64,000 nt of DNA from Chlorokybus atmophyticus (lineage: Eukaryota; Streptophyta; Chlorokybophyceae; Chlorokybales; Chlorokybaceae), in the NCBI GenBank assembly GCA_009103225.1, contig RHPI01000017.1, positions 100,892 through 164,891 of the forward strand, read 5' to 3'. Below the pieces are notes generated by a model. It saw only the letters and a list, made by a program, of their open reading frames with translations. It had not been told where the DNA came from and searched no databases. Both the position numbers and the translations under genes were made by a program. How positions within the stretch are numbered: position 1 is the first letter of the stretch; each line of letters opens with the position of its first letter. Shown here one piece after another: positions 1 to 11,679 of this stretch.

Positions 1-20
1 GGGGGGGGGGGGGGGGGGGG
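1..20. other. Poly-G run at window edge (likely assembly artefact)
   Basis: Twenty consecutive G. Every other long homopolymer in the window is also G or C and touches or nearly touches an N gap, so this run probably marks a contig edge and not genomic sequence. Confidence 0.7.
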
Positions 21-868
21 CATCGAAATACTTCGGTAATGATACGTGTATTACACAAATCATTGTACATATGACAAATGTATGATAAGGTTGCATACTG
101 GTATGCTTCTTCTGCCCAATGTATCGGCTTTTCCTGCCAAAACCTCACACTGAAGCGTCAATGCTGCAACTTATATCGAGTTGCTGGTACCCTCCACATT
201 GCAACCTGTGTGGCTGCGTGCTTGGATGCCACATGACCGTTCAATACAAAATGCCTGTGCCAGCGTTTTGTATTAAACGAGATGCCGGGCCGGCATTGCT
301 TAATGCAGGCCCAGCATCTCACCTGCGATGCTATGCGATGCCCTGTTGTGCGCCTTATAGCAACATGACGGTGCACGTTTTGACCCTTACGCTAACACGG
401 CAGCCGCTGTGAGTAGTGGCAAAACGTTGAAATGTTTGAGCGGCAAGAGACTCTAGCCAAGAGTTATATGCGGCGGCTGTAGCCGTTGTCGAGTTGTGCT
501 GCTGCGCTGCGTGGCCTTTGCTAGCGCTCCTGTGCAGTGCTGTCAGAGTATCTTCGGCCCATGCTTCTGCTATGTTGCTCTATCCACGCTCCCAAGTTTG
601 GTCAACTACAGCACGTGGTTAATTTAAAGGCTACCTCAACCAGCTAGTAGTTGGTTTGTTATGAATGTGCCATAGTGTGTGTTGATGTTATCGTTGCCGT
701 ACATCGTGTAATGCTACATGCCTTGCCTTACCTATTGGCCCCATGTGTTGTATCTATACATGGGATTTGTTTAAGGAGACTAGTCGCTGCAACTCCGCAG
801 GCACCTGTCGGCACGGAATGTATGCACTACCCCTTTACGCTTTGATACTTTTATTGATGTTTCATAGG
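21..868. other. Unassigned flank left of the Gyp1 LTR
   Basis: No recognisable gene; the open frames are short and share no motif I know. It holds an imperfect hairpin at 281-318 (17-nt arms, about two mismatches, 4-nt loop). Just before it, a 9-nt inverted repeat (AATACAAAA / TTTTGTATT) brackets about 14 nt. No LTR or TIR boundary was found here. Confidence 0.4.
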
Positions 869-1693
869 TGTTATGCCTGCAAGGGAAGGCTTTACTCATT
901 CTCATGTGCTGCTCGCTATAGCAAAGCTTGACAGCGAGCTTGCAGATGTCTTCCCAATCATGTGTGGGTCTAATGCACAGTGGTCGGCGATTTGCAACCT
1001 GCCTTTCAGCCCCAGGGCCTCGGGCAGGAATTGTACAAATATTGATAGGAGCCAGCATAGGGTCAATCAGTACGCAGTCACATGATGTGATGTGACATGC
1101 TCTGCTGCCTCATGTGAGGACAACTCCACCTTGGTATCATCCGCGTAAGGGTGCTTTGCTAGACTAGACTTGTAGCTCCACATCCTAAGGTGATGGAGCA
1201 TATGGCTGAGGTCAGCACATGTGGCTATGAGGGCACTCAACCAGCTAGTTGATAAGGTGTACGTACCTCTACTGCTAACTTGTGGTCAAGTGGAAGTCAG
1301 CAGGTGGGGGTATAAGGAGCTTGCTGGCAGTGTCCAGACCATCCAGACCACAAGTGTGGGATTCCTTATGCACTACTATGTGAGGGGTGCTTGGCGGTAG
1401 CTATTGAATGGGCCTTCCCCCTGCTCTATGTTGGGTTGGTAGTGTGCTGTGTTGGGAGCGGTGCGAAGGAAGACTTGTTGACAAGCTTCCTAACGACTGT
1501 GTCTTTGTGTGCTTGCTTCAAAGAGAAGGACTTGAGACCATCCCCTGCTGTGACAGTTTCTACTTAGAGACTGAGTAGTGCTGTCTTGCATACACCGTTG
1601 CATGACTTAAATTACAAGCACATGCTAGTGCTCAGTTGCATTAGCTAGCTAAGTTGCTGAGAAACAGGATTGGTTTAAATGGTCGGCCTTGCA
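869..1693 (+). repeat. 5' LTR of the old gypsy element Gyp1
   Basis: Starts TGTTATGCCTGCAAGG and ends CA just before a tRNA-type primer site. The segment 869-1310 aligns along its length with 42346-42850, the partial 3' LTR, which starts TGTCACGCCTGCAAGG. The two copies differ by many substitutions and by two hairpin-forming insertions in the 3' copy, so Gyp1 is old. A TATA-like GTATAAGG lies near 1308. The right boundary is inferred from the primer site, because the 3' copy is truncated there. Confidence 0.75.
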
Positions 1694-1695
1694 TT

Positions 1696-1713
1696 TGGTA
1701 TCGGCGCTTGGTT
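1696..1713 (+). other. Primer binding site of Gyp1
   Basis: TGGTATCGGCGCTTGG begins 2 nt after the LTR CA. A leading TGG is complementary to a tRNA CCA end, and the sequence resembles the common methionine-tRNA primer site (TGGTATCAGAGC) with changes. The tRNA identity is inferred. Confidence 0.55.
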
Positions 1714-1895
1714 CATATCCGGCATATGCATAGCACAAGTGTTGCTACTGCACAGAGAATAGCCGGTGAGCGTGTGTTGTGTTACAGCACCCACTGGTTG
1801 GTCTTGTGACATTTGCAGTGCTTTGTGCTATGCGTCACACATCCATTGTGTGACCAAGTTTCGGTCACTCATTACTGGTCTGTGTTAAAGCAAAC

Positions 1896-2860
1896 ATGGC
1901 CAACAACGAGGCAATCGACTCAACCGCATTGACGGCCTCCCTGGCTGCTGTACACGCTGAGATGGAAGCTATGTGAGTGCATCATACTGTAGTGCTTGCC
2001 AAAGTGGCAACCACTACAGTCAACAAGCACTTGCTGCCTCGCCTGGAATGTTTTTCTGGCTCTGCTGATAGCAAAGGCAAGGACGTTGGCACAGTGTTGA
2101 GTGACAGGCTGCCCAATAATAAGCGTGCTCTTTATGTGAGCGGCATGTTGCCCGCCGACGAAGCAGGTGCAGTGACTTTGTTGTCATCATATATGAGAGG
2201 TATTGCAGCCCGCATGCGAGAGGGCGCAAAACTCAGGCTTCAGGCCAAGGGAGAGGATGTTACCATGTTATCAATGTTCGAGCCGCTCACCCATGCGTTT
2301 GGGGGTGTCAACCCTTCGCTAAAGGCACGTAACAAGTTGGCTACTCTGCGGATGCGTCTTAACCACTCGGTTGAGGACTTCCACCTCTTCTTCAACTCGT
2401 GGGTTGCCAAGATCAGCACCTGCATACCCATGGCAGAGACTTGCAAAGATGGTTCGGGCGCTCGCTTTCTATGGCTGTGCAAGAGCAGCTTATCTTCAAG
2501 TATGGTGTACATGGGCTTTAGGTGTTTACAGATAAGGACTATGATGGTGAGGACTGCCATTAAGGTAACAACCAGCAGTATATGATTGCTAAGACTGAGA
2601 TGATGACCGTGGATGAATGTCCATCCTCTTCTGCTCAAGGAGCAAAGCGCAATGCCCGTGTCCTTCATGCAAAGGCAAGGGAAAAGTCAAGGCTCATGTG
2701 ACCTTGACCAGCAATAATGAAAAGGGACCGTTGGTAGATACCTTGGGCGTCTCCGTGGATGTTCAGAACTAGCGCCTTCAGGCTGGAGTGTGTCTCAAGC
2801 GTGGACAGAAGGGTCATTGGGTGGCGCAATGCAGCAACCCATCCAAGCCAGAAGACTTTA
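1896..2860 (+). pseudogene. gag: Gyp1 gag (decayed)
   Basis: An ATG at about 1896 starts MANNEAIDST and soon meets a stop; the frame is recovered from 1977. Around 2290-2460 the translation has the Retrotrans_gag pattern, including a GGVNPSLKARNKLATLRMRL stretch followed by an aromatic-rich helix (VEDFHLFFNSWV). Further frameshifts follow. Near 2790-2830 a degenerate CCHC knuckle is readable (CLKRGQKGHWVAQC) with the second Cys replaced by Arg. Gag would form the virus-like particle. Stops, frameshifts and the lost zinc ligand show a dead gene. Confidence 0.7.
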
Positions 2861-4562
2861 CATAGAATGTGGGGTGAAACTGTAACTTACTCTCTCTCGC
2901 TAGCACTATACCATTTGCAACTACTGTTTAGTTTGACAGTAGTAAGCTTTGCTTTTGTGGTCATACAATTGTTTTTTCTTCCTACCATGTTGCAGTGCAT
3001 GATAATAATGTGGGAGTGACTGTTGACCATGATAAGTTGCTTCACACACGTGTGGGAAAGCGTGTGCTATTCAATGCGCCAATCAATGGATTGGTTGCCT
3101 TAAGCACTATGTTACGTGCAAAAGGAATGGAGCCAGTTGCGGCAAGTGACAATTGTGCGCCGCACTAGTATGTGATTGTGCCAAAGTCTAATGGACACAC
3201 TACCCTAAGGGTATGCAAGTAGTTACGGAGTTCATCAAGGGAATAGATACCCCTCGTCAATGAGGATCATGCGTGATTTACTCATTCTTCACCGTGTCTT
3301 AAATCTGTATCTGTCATGGATGTTCAAGGATACCGTTGCCAAGGCACCTGCAGCTATTATGTAGACCGCAAGCACTCCAAAATGTTTCACGAGTGAGGCC
3401 CTGGTACAAAGGCTTAATGTCCCTGTTAATCAGTACAGTGAACATGTTGTGTCACTAGATGAACACACATTCCCAATGCCTGGGTCAGTGATGTTATTAC
3501 TGCATATACAACGCTACCATGCCCAACTTCATTCCCTGGTAATCTTTGTGAGCATACCCGGTGTGGATAACATTGTTCGTGCTAAGTGGGAGAGGGCTGT
3601 TGGCCTACGCACAGATGCCGACACTAGACAGTGCAGTGTGCGCAAAGGCAAATGACAAGTTGTCCTTTAGGCCGAGCGGCTTGATGTATGTGGTAATCAT
3701 ATTGCCCACTGTGCGATTACCTTACCACCTCTGTTGAGTGCAATGCAGGCGAAGAGCGAGGTGAGGAAAGCAGCTAAGCCCTACTGGTCGTGGTGCGTGA
3801 GAGCTCACCCACTGCAGACTCAGACACCTCTCCACCAACAAGCCAGACTGTTGATACTGTCGAGCTGACGTTGTAGCGAATCTGTAACGAGTACACTGAT
3901 GTGTTTAAACAAGGCCTGCCTGATTTGCTACCTGATGGAAGTGTATAGCACATTATCCCTCTTGTGCAAGATGCACAACCTCGATGGACACCAGTTTACA
4001 GGCTGAGTCCTGCTGAACTTGAGGACATGAAAAGGCAAATCAAGGAGTTATTGGCAAGGGGATCTATTGAGCCAAGGAGCTGTTATTCTCTTTGTTCCAA
4101 AGAAGAATGGTAAACTACGCATGTGCATAGATTACCAGGCTCCGAACAAGCTGGCCATCAAGAACAGGTACCCGTTGCCTAGAATACATGACTTCTTATA
4201 CCAAATGCAAGGTGTGTTTAGCTCGTTAAACTTGCCTGCAGGGTACCACCAGATCCGTGTAACACCTGAGGATGTGCCCAAGACAGCGTTCAGAACGCCT
4301 ATGGGCCAAATTAAGTACAAGGTACTACTACCATTGGGTTGACAAATGCTCTTGCAACCTTCCAAGCTACGATGAACCAGGTGTTTAAAAAACTGATTGG
4401 CAAAATAGTGCCCGTGTACTTAGATGATATTCTTGTGTTTGGCAAGGACAAGCAAGAGCATGTCACGCATGTGCATGAAGTGTTGGATCCACTGCGTACG
4501 AACAAGTTCCATACAATCATGGACAAATGTGAGGTTGGGAAGTCTGACCTAGAATTCTTGGG
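2861..4562 (+). pseudogene. pol: Gyp1 pol, protease to reverse transcriptase (decayed)
   Basis: Recognisable RT begins near 3985 (YRLSPAELEDMKRQIKELL, typical upstream of Ty3/gypsy RT) and continues in broken frames. At 4067-4340 it reads KLRMCIDYQAPNKLAIKNRY and YPLPRIHDFL, then a segment like the GYHQI motif; after a frameshift, 4339-4562 holds the catalytic YLDD motif (VPVYLDDILVFG) and ends at LEFLG. The next conserved residues are missing because a palindrome and an LTR interrupt the gene exactly there. The stretch 2861-3960 should hold protease but is too degraded for me to place the DSG/DTG motif. Reverse transcriptase of a gypsy element; not functional. Confidence 0.75.
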
Positions 4563-4607
4563 CAACTCCTCTGTGAAGGGCCGGGCCGGCCCTTCACAGA
4601 GGAGTTG
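4563..4607. repeat. 45-nt perfect palindrome inside Gyp1 RT
   Basis: The two 22-nt arms are exact reverse complements around one central base (4585). The core TGTGAAGGGCC recurs in the palindrome at 14398-14430. It lies directly after the RT LEFLG codons and at the start of the LTR-like insert. Confidence 0.9.
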
Positions 4608-4996
4608 AGGGTCGAAAGTATCATCGAAGAAGCGCGTGGACTCCGAACTTAGTAAGACAATTGAGTCACGACGGACTCTGGATCAGGATGCAGTAGAGCC
4701 TTGGGAGAAACCGCGTAGTTTCGTAAATACGTAAGCGTAGCAGGCGTGGCTTAACTTGTTGGAAAGCTCTGAGTGTAGTGCACGCAGTGCTTGCTACAAC
4801 ACAGACGTGTGTAGAGACTGGGGCATAAGAGCCCGCAAACTTGTGGCAATGAGAGAGAAGCTTGTAGGGGGCACAATGTAGCGCGTGTATGCTCTTGTAA
4901 GGCGGTTGATGTGCATGTGTGTATGCTCATGATGTAGCATGTGTGTCTCAATGCGTGCAGTAGAATCATGTGCAATAGCTTGTCCGAATCTGAGCA
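4603..4996 (+). repeat. Copia-type solo LTR or LTR fragment (family C) in Gyp1
   Basis: Resembles the copia LTRs elsewhere in the window: GTTGAGGGTC near the start, CTTGTTGGAAAGCTC at about 4757, a CATAAGAGCCCGCAAACTTGTGG core (compare GTATAAGAACCAGCGGACAACTTG in LTR A), and TTGTCCGAATCTGAGCA at the end (compare GTGTCCGAATCTCAACA in LTR B). Gyp1 coding sequence stops just before it and resumes just after. No clean target duplication was seen, and roughly 25 RT codons seem lost at the site. Confidence 0.6.
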
Positions 4997-5660
4997 AGGA
5001 CGTGCATGAGCTACATTCATTCCTTGGTCTTAGCAATTACTTAAAAAGCTTATATTGGGATAATCAGCGAGAGTAGCCCCTCTCAACGATCTTACACATG
5101 ATAAGATGCAGTGGCAATGGAATGTGAGGCAGTAGTCTGCCTTAAAATTAGTCAAAATTGCCATCATGCAAGCACCAATGTTGCGCTTGCCAGATTACAC
5201 AAAGCACTTTGATCAATGATGCAAGCATCTTAGGGACGGGAGCTGTGGTACTGCAAGACGGTCATGTTTTGGCCAATCTTAGCAAGAAAATTTGTCCGAG
5301 AAAAACTACACCATAACAGTGCTCTTTTGTGTAATCCACGTGCTAATAAAATGGCGCTGCTACTTTGAGGGGGTGGAAGGCGGTTCGCGGTTGTAACCAA
5401 CCACAATCCTCTTACATCCCTTAGACCCAACCAGCTTCGTGAAAAAGACAAGCGTGGGGGTGGGCTGAGCTTATATAAAAGTTTCACTTTAACTTCAACT
5501 TAAAATACAGGCCTGAAAGAGTTAACATGGCAAATCCCCTTGGTAGATCACCTCTGCTGCTGGCAGCAATGGCCCAAAGGGTGAACCCGAAAAAAGGGAG
5601 CACAACCCAAATAATGAAAGCTGTAACAAAATTGGGAAATTTGAGTTCGTCACCGGTAGG
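4997..5660 (+). pseudogene. pol: Gyp1 pol, end of RT and RNase H (decayed)
   Basis: Coding similarity resumes at about 5003 (DVHELHSFLGLSNY, the conserved RT/RNase H linker). It then reads MLRLPDYTKHF and, after a frameshift, DASILGTGAVVLQDGHVLA, the gypsy RNase H core with its DAS acid. Later come WRCYFEGVE, VVTNHNPLTSLRPNQL and KYRPERVNMANPLGR, corresponding to the end of RNase H. Several stops and frameshifts. The LINE interrupts at about 5651, and the element continues at 14168. Confidence 0.7.
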
Positions 5661-8461
5661 GCGGCGGCGGTAGTCACCTTGTTGCCGTCTTTGGCGTCGG
5701 AAATGGCAGGGGTGTTGGGGACAGCTTGTCCCCCCTCCCGCCCTTCAAAACCCTTATCCCACCCGCAACACACTTTGCCACACTTCCTACCCCATTTTCA
5801 ACCTCGCCGCGCCTACAGCGCAGTCGCCACAGCGGCAAATCTGACCATGCGCCTGCTAGCAGAGTCGGCAGCCAAGCACGGCAACGGCGGTGGAGGCGGC
5901 GGCGAAGGGTGGTTAATGCACGCTGTGTGTGTGGCAAGCATAGGAGGCTAACCATGCCTGTCTTGGGCCATCGATGTGAGGCCATCGATTGTGTTGCTCA
6001 CACCATTGAAGGTGCACATACCCCTAGCTGTTAGCCTAGGCGGCGGCAAAGGGAGTTCAGTGCACGCTGTGTGTGCGGCAAGCATGGAGGGCTGAGCGTG
6101 CCTGTCTTTGGCCATTGCGGTGAGGCCAAAAATGATGTTTGCTTACACCATAGAAGGTGCACATACCCCTAGCTGCTAGCCGAATCAGAAAATAGGCACA
6201 TGAAGGAATAAATGGTTACAGATCTGCACCCATTAGCTTTCCCCCCATTTTAATCACAACTACCTTCAAAGTCTGTCCCCCACATCCCCACCCATCCTAC
6301 CCAACCCATCAACCTCTCCACTACGACCAACCCTGCAGCAGTGACGAGCACATCCCTGGAAGCCGCAGTGCGCTCTCTCAGCACCTCCGCTCCTACAACA
6401 GGCGGCGCGCACACATCTTCTCATACATTAGGTTTGCTGTCTATCCACGAATCCTCCCCTTCTCTCTTGCATAATCGTGTAGAGAAGGAGGATAGTGTTG
6501 ACGTAGACATAGACCTAGCACTACTCATTGCATGGCAGACTGTGTGAGAGAAGAGAGCAGTTTTTTTTCGCTTCGAGTATGTAATATCACAAACACTCTT
6601 CACTCGCCTCACTTGGATTAAACACGCATGCATTGACCCTTCGCGGGGACACGGCATAATCTCTACTCACTATCCTCGAAAGGGTGAGATTCAGGCACTA
6701 CTTTCTTTGGAGGCTGCGGCATCACAGGTGCTGGACAAAGCGAGGCGTGGATTACTGAAAGGCCTTGGAGGCAAGCCAGTGAGAGTCCTCCCCTGGTTAG
6801 TCAAGTGTGGAGGAGAGCTGGATTGCATTGTACGGTGATCACCCTCTCATCCTTCCAGCGCTCCTCCCAATCATCAGCAAACACGGTATAGGCGCCCCTC
6901 TCCCCACCTCAACTCCGCATCGTCACTTCCTCACCCCCTCCACGCGATACCGCTTCAACGCTAAGGGCAACGCTCCCAAACAACCCCCAACACTGTTACA
7001 ATAAAAAGCCTCTTTAGGGGACAACAGTTAGCACTACAATTAAACTCCTCTCCCCATCTTCCCCTCCATTCCGCTACCGCTGTAGCTTTAGCGGACACCA
7101 GCAAGCCGCATGCCCACAGCAACCTCTCCAGCGACAAGCAACACAACCCAACACCCAACCCAGCGCCCTTCAACAACCTCCCCCACGACAAGCAACACAA
7201 GCCACCACTCAATCTATAACTCCGCACCCTACACCCTCCAATTTCACTACTAATGTCACGCCCCCCCCCCTTCTCAACATCAATCAACTAACATGCATGT
7301 CACAAACAGCGCTGAACAATAGCCTTTAGCCATAACCCCTTCCCCTACCGCTCCTCTACAAGGCAAACCCACCCACCCCACCTTGTCAAGTGCCCCCCAC
7401 CCCATGCTTTCTTCACCCTCCAGTTGGTGCGACATGGTGGAGGAGGATGAAGCGAAAGAAGATGAGCACGCTGTCTAGATGGAGGTGCCAGAAGATGAAC
7501 TCTATGCCTCCCCTTCGCACAACCTACCAAACACTAGAGCAGCACAGTCCTCCCCACCCAGCCCAGCCCCACCACCTCGCAACTTCTAAGAACAAGACCT
7601 AGCAACCACAGCAGCGCTTGGACATCCACCACAAAACCCATGGGCCTTGGCACAACTGATCCTCATGGTGCTTGCGTTGGACAGGCCACTCACCTCTTCC
7701 ACCACTCCCGATCCCTCACTCCTTCTCATGAACAGAAGCAAGCCAAGAACAAGCCTCCTATTTGGAGACTTGACCCCTGCTACCACCCTCACCTCCACAC
7801 CCCTACATCATGCTTCCTCAATCCTTCGCTTCACACCACAACAGGCAGGAGTGGAAGTTTGTAGACGAGCTAGAGATGAATCTAGAGTCCTCTCTCCTCT
7901 CAGCAATCCCGGTGATAGGTGGGAAGACCACCCACCCCAGCCTCTTTCCGGTGTATCTAATACTCCTCCCCTTACGCGACACCCACATCCTTCAAACAAA
8001 ACAAGCATGGGCGGACCTAATGGAGTGGGCAACCAGTGCACCAGTTAAACCCCGCAACTCACGGTGGGAAGAATATCCCTCCCGAGCCTCGCCTCAGCAG
8101 TTCACTCGTGGATGGAAGGTAATTGGGACAAGCCCCCCCCGCCCCCCCTCATCAACACACAAAACCACCTCTACCCAAGAAACAAAAATGCAAGACCCTC
8201 CATCCCTCCCACCCTCCCCACCTTCTCCGCGCAGCACGAGAGGAAGAGCACAAAGGTTGGCCATGTTACCCCCACGCAGCCCAAAGCCCAACGCCAACAC
8301 ATCCTACTCAACACCAGTCGGAAATTCTGCAGCAGGAGAGCACACACCGCGCTGCTGGTGCTGAGGTAGAGTTAACAAACGTGGTGGGTTGGCGTGTCAC
8401 GCTCTTCCTCACCTTTTCTATCAATCCCCCTTATGCTACGCACATCGCGTGACTCTTCAAG
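5651..8461 (+). other. 5' part of the LINE insert (Pro/Ser-rich, ORF1-like?)
   Basis: A C-rich, G-poor stretch upstream of the LINE endonuclease. Candidate 6-bp target duplication GTTCGT at 5645-5650 and 14162-14167. Open frames at 6341-6547, 7390-7602, 7647-8048 and 7810-8364 give low-complexity Pro/Ser/Thr-rich proteins with no motif I recognise. They could be the remains of a LINE ORF1, but that rests only on position and strand. A diverged tandem duplication lies near its start (5895-6181). Confidence 0.35.
5895..6181 (+). repeat. Tandem duplication, unit about 144 bp
   Basis: Two adjacent diverged copies (about 5895-6036 and 6039-6181). Both contain GGCGGCGGC, then GCACGCTGTGTGTG, then GGCAAGCAT, and end with GGTGCACATACCCCTAGCTG. 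Its place at the head of the LINE is reminiscent of tandem 5' UTR monomers of some LINEs. Confidence 0.75.
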
Positions 8462-9214
<753 letters not shown>

Positions 9215-9317
9215 CCTCACCCTTGCAGCACCTGGCCCTTCCAACAGGTAGCTTCCCTACAGCCAGGCAGCTACTCTTGAAGCAAAGTGATGGGAATAGA
9301 ACGAGTTCACACACAAA

Positions 9318-10140
9318 TGATGCACTAGAGGTGGAAATCCCAATATGGTCATGGAATGTCAGAGGCTTGGACCACACAACCAATGGCTCATCGCATACGA
9401 AATATATAACGTGTCTTTGAATACACTCCCACCTTCATCGCAAAGATGGAGTGTTGCTTCTTGAAAAACACAAAAATCAACTCTACCTTAACTGCTTTGT
9501 GGAGTGCACAACACTTGTGGAAAGGTGGATTAGTTTGGGCAGATGCAGATGGAAATAGAGGAGGAGTTGCAGTACTATACCCAGAATCATGGAAAGACAA
9601 AGTTATTGATACAGGCATTGCACACCCGCATCGCTGCTGTTAGCTACAAGTCTCATGGGACGGTGGAGTGTTGTCGCTGGCTAGCATCTATGCGCCAAAA
9701 AACTGTCCTCAGGCTCGAGAAACCTTCATTTATAACCTTCACACAACCCTCCCGCCGTTCAATTGGTACATATTGGGCAGAGACTGGAAGTGTGTGGACT
9801 ACCCTCCACTAGACCGCTCCCATCATGGTTCCCTCGCCAACACGGAAGGCTTCTCCCCTGCCGCAGCCCTTCTCCATCAGCTAGATATGGAGGATGCCTG
9901 GGAATGCTCTCATCTTAATATTAAAGCATTCACTTTGGACAATAGGCGGACAGGCATGTGCGCAGACTTGTCAGGCTGGACATGATCTATGTGTTCGCAA
10001 ACCTACTTTCGTCTGTGCACGAAGCCAGCATCATTACTTCAAAGTGGGCATCCGACCACAAACCTATTCACGTGAAGATACAGGCAGCACTGCACACGTG
10101 GAAAAGGGTTGTGGACACTCGATCCCCTCTTAATGAATGA
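9318..10140 (+). pseudogene. LINE ORF2, AP-endonuclease domain (decayed)
   Basis: In broken frames the translation shows the order of an APE endonuclease: WSWNVRGLD (9341-9370, the N-terminal Asn motif), GGVAVLYPESW (about 9560-9595), SLASIYAPKN (about 9670-9700), YILGRDWKCVDYPPLDR (about 9765-9815, replacing the usual GDFN), RLDMIYVFANLL, and ASDHKPIHVKI (about 10045-10080, the catalytic SDH). The enzyme would nick target DNA to prime reverse transcription. Frameshifts and the GDFN change show decay. The downstream RT lies beyond an unrelated insert. Confidence 0.75.
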
Positions 10141-10254
10141 CTGCCGCTTCACCACAGAGATAGAAGATCTCTTGAGCCGTGGCGCACCCCCACCGGTAGA
10201 AATGGCCCCCCAACAGTTCGGCCTTGCCCACAAATCAATTGAAGATCTAGCTAT

Positions 10255-11640
10255 AACTTAATTAGGGATTCATATGCAAGCAACATATCCATTTTTGCAC
10301 TCTTTGCGACTGCAACCACAACTTTGTTTAATCTCGAGCTGCTATTAAGGTCAACTAGCTGATGTGCATTACATTCGGTATCCGTCTTTTCTTGAACTTA
10401 ACAATAGCCACATCCTAAACTAATGTATGGTTAGGTTATGTATGTATTTAGGAGATTAATCTTAATGCGTGATCTAACCAATATTGTTATGGCCGCAGTT
10501 CGCGGCGCAAAACCAAAAGAGCCACATCGCACGGGTTTTTATCTCTGCGACGCCGAGTTTCGAGGTCGCGTGGCTGAACCTGCAGGGTTAGTATGCAATA
10601 GCATGTGGTCTAACAATGGACCATCTAGACTACGACGACACGAGACACGTTACATCGCGTTTGTAACACGTGTAAAGTAGTTGACCTAACACGGCTGCCT
10701 CAATTGTCTCACGTGCCGCTATGCATGCATCACGCATGCACCAACAATTGCATACAACGACACTACCGGTATATGTATATACATTTACAAATATATATAC
10801 ATATATATACCGCGGTATTTTATATATATACCACTTGTATTAAAAAGATAAACGTGAAAGTGGATTTTACCCTTATAAAGGTGACTTCGGGAGGGAGACT
10901 TTGCTCGAATTGCCGTTTTGTCCAATCACAGCGCGATATTACCGGCAGATGTTTGCATTATGCGCCATGCGTCACCTGCTGGCGCAAGGTTGGTTGCGGA
11001 ATTCTGGTCAAGTTTGCACATGAGGTAAACTCATGTGCTACCACGGTTTACCAATGATACATGCAAGTCGCAGCCTTCTACTTGCTTGCCCCGCGGCCTG
11101 CTACTAGCAGGCCGCGGGGCAAGCCATGAATAGGCCGCGGGGTTGAACCGGCAATTTGGCAATAATGAGGTCGTAAAATTATTATGGTATGTAACAATGG
11201 AAGGATCCTAGCGTTCCGAGTTTGTTAAATATGAAGTTGATGGAACCGGTCACAATTTCAATGATGATGTGTGCAGCTTTAGCATGCAACCTGAATGCAT
11301 TATAATATGTTATCGTCGAGTCCTCAATTGCGTTAGGGAGTAAAGACGCATTGTTGACGAATTGGTCACAATTGTATTTGCGACTTACACAAGTCTTTCT
11401 CACGGCCAAAACCCTTGATAACGTAAACACCGAATCCTCAACATTGTTGGGGATCCGGTACTACGATCGTCACCTGCGGATTTCCGTTTGTGACAGGTCG
11501 CAATAAAATTCCGGCTGCAGCTACAACATATATACGGATCCGTTATAAAATTTGTGAAATTCGCAAATAAGTTCCGGCTTCGTCCATTACAAAGCTGTGG
11601 ATCCAACCTGATTTGCTAAAACCCATTTCTACCGGTGCCC
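10255..11640. other. AT-rich insert splitting the LINE between endonuclease and RT
   Basis: LINE similarity stops after HKSIEDLA (about 10225-10250) and resumes by about 11690. The interval is AT-rich, holds TATATA tracts at 10770-10830 and a perfect GC-rich hairpin at 11084-11124, and has only short frames with no known domain. No terminal repeats or target duplication were found, so its class is open: a MITE-like or degraded DNA element is possible. Confidence 0.45.
11084..11124. repeat. GC-rich hairpin, 19-nt perfect arms
   Basis: Arms at 11084-11102 and 11106-11124 are exact reverse complements with a 3-nt loop (ACT). A partial extra copy of the right arm (GGCCGCGGGG) follows at 11133-11142. 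The CCGCGG core also appears in the GGACC-rich end clusters of element E1. Confidence 0.9.
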
Positions 11641-11679
11641 CATCTACTCTTGCTGATGGTGAGCAGATAGTGTGGTTTA

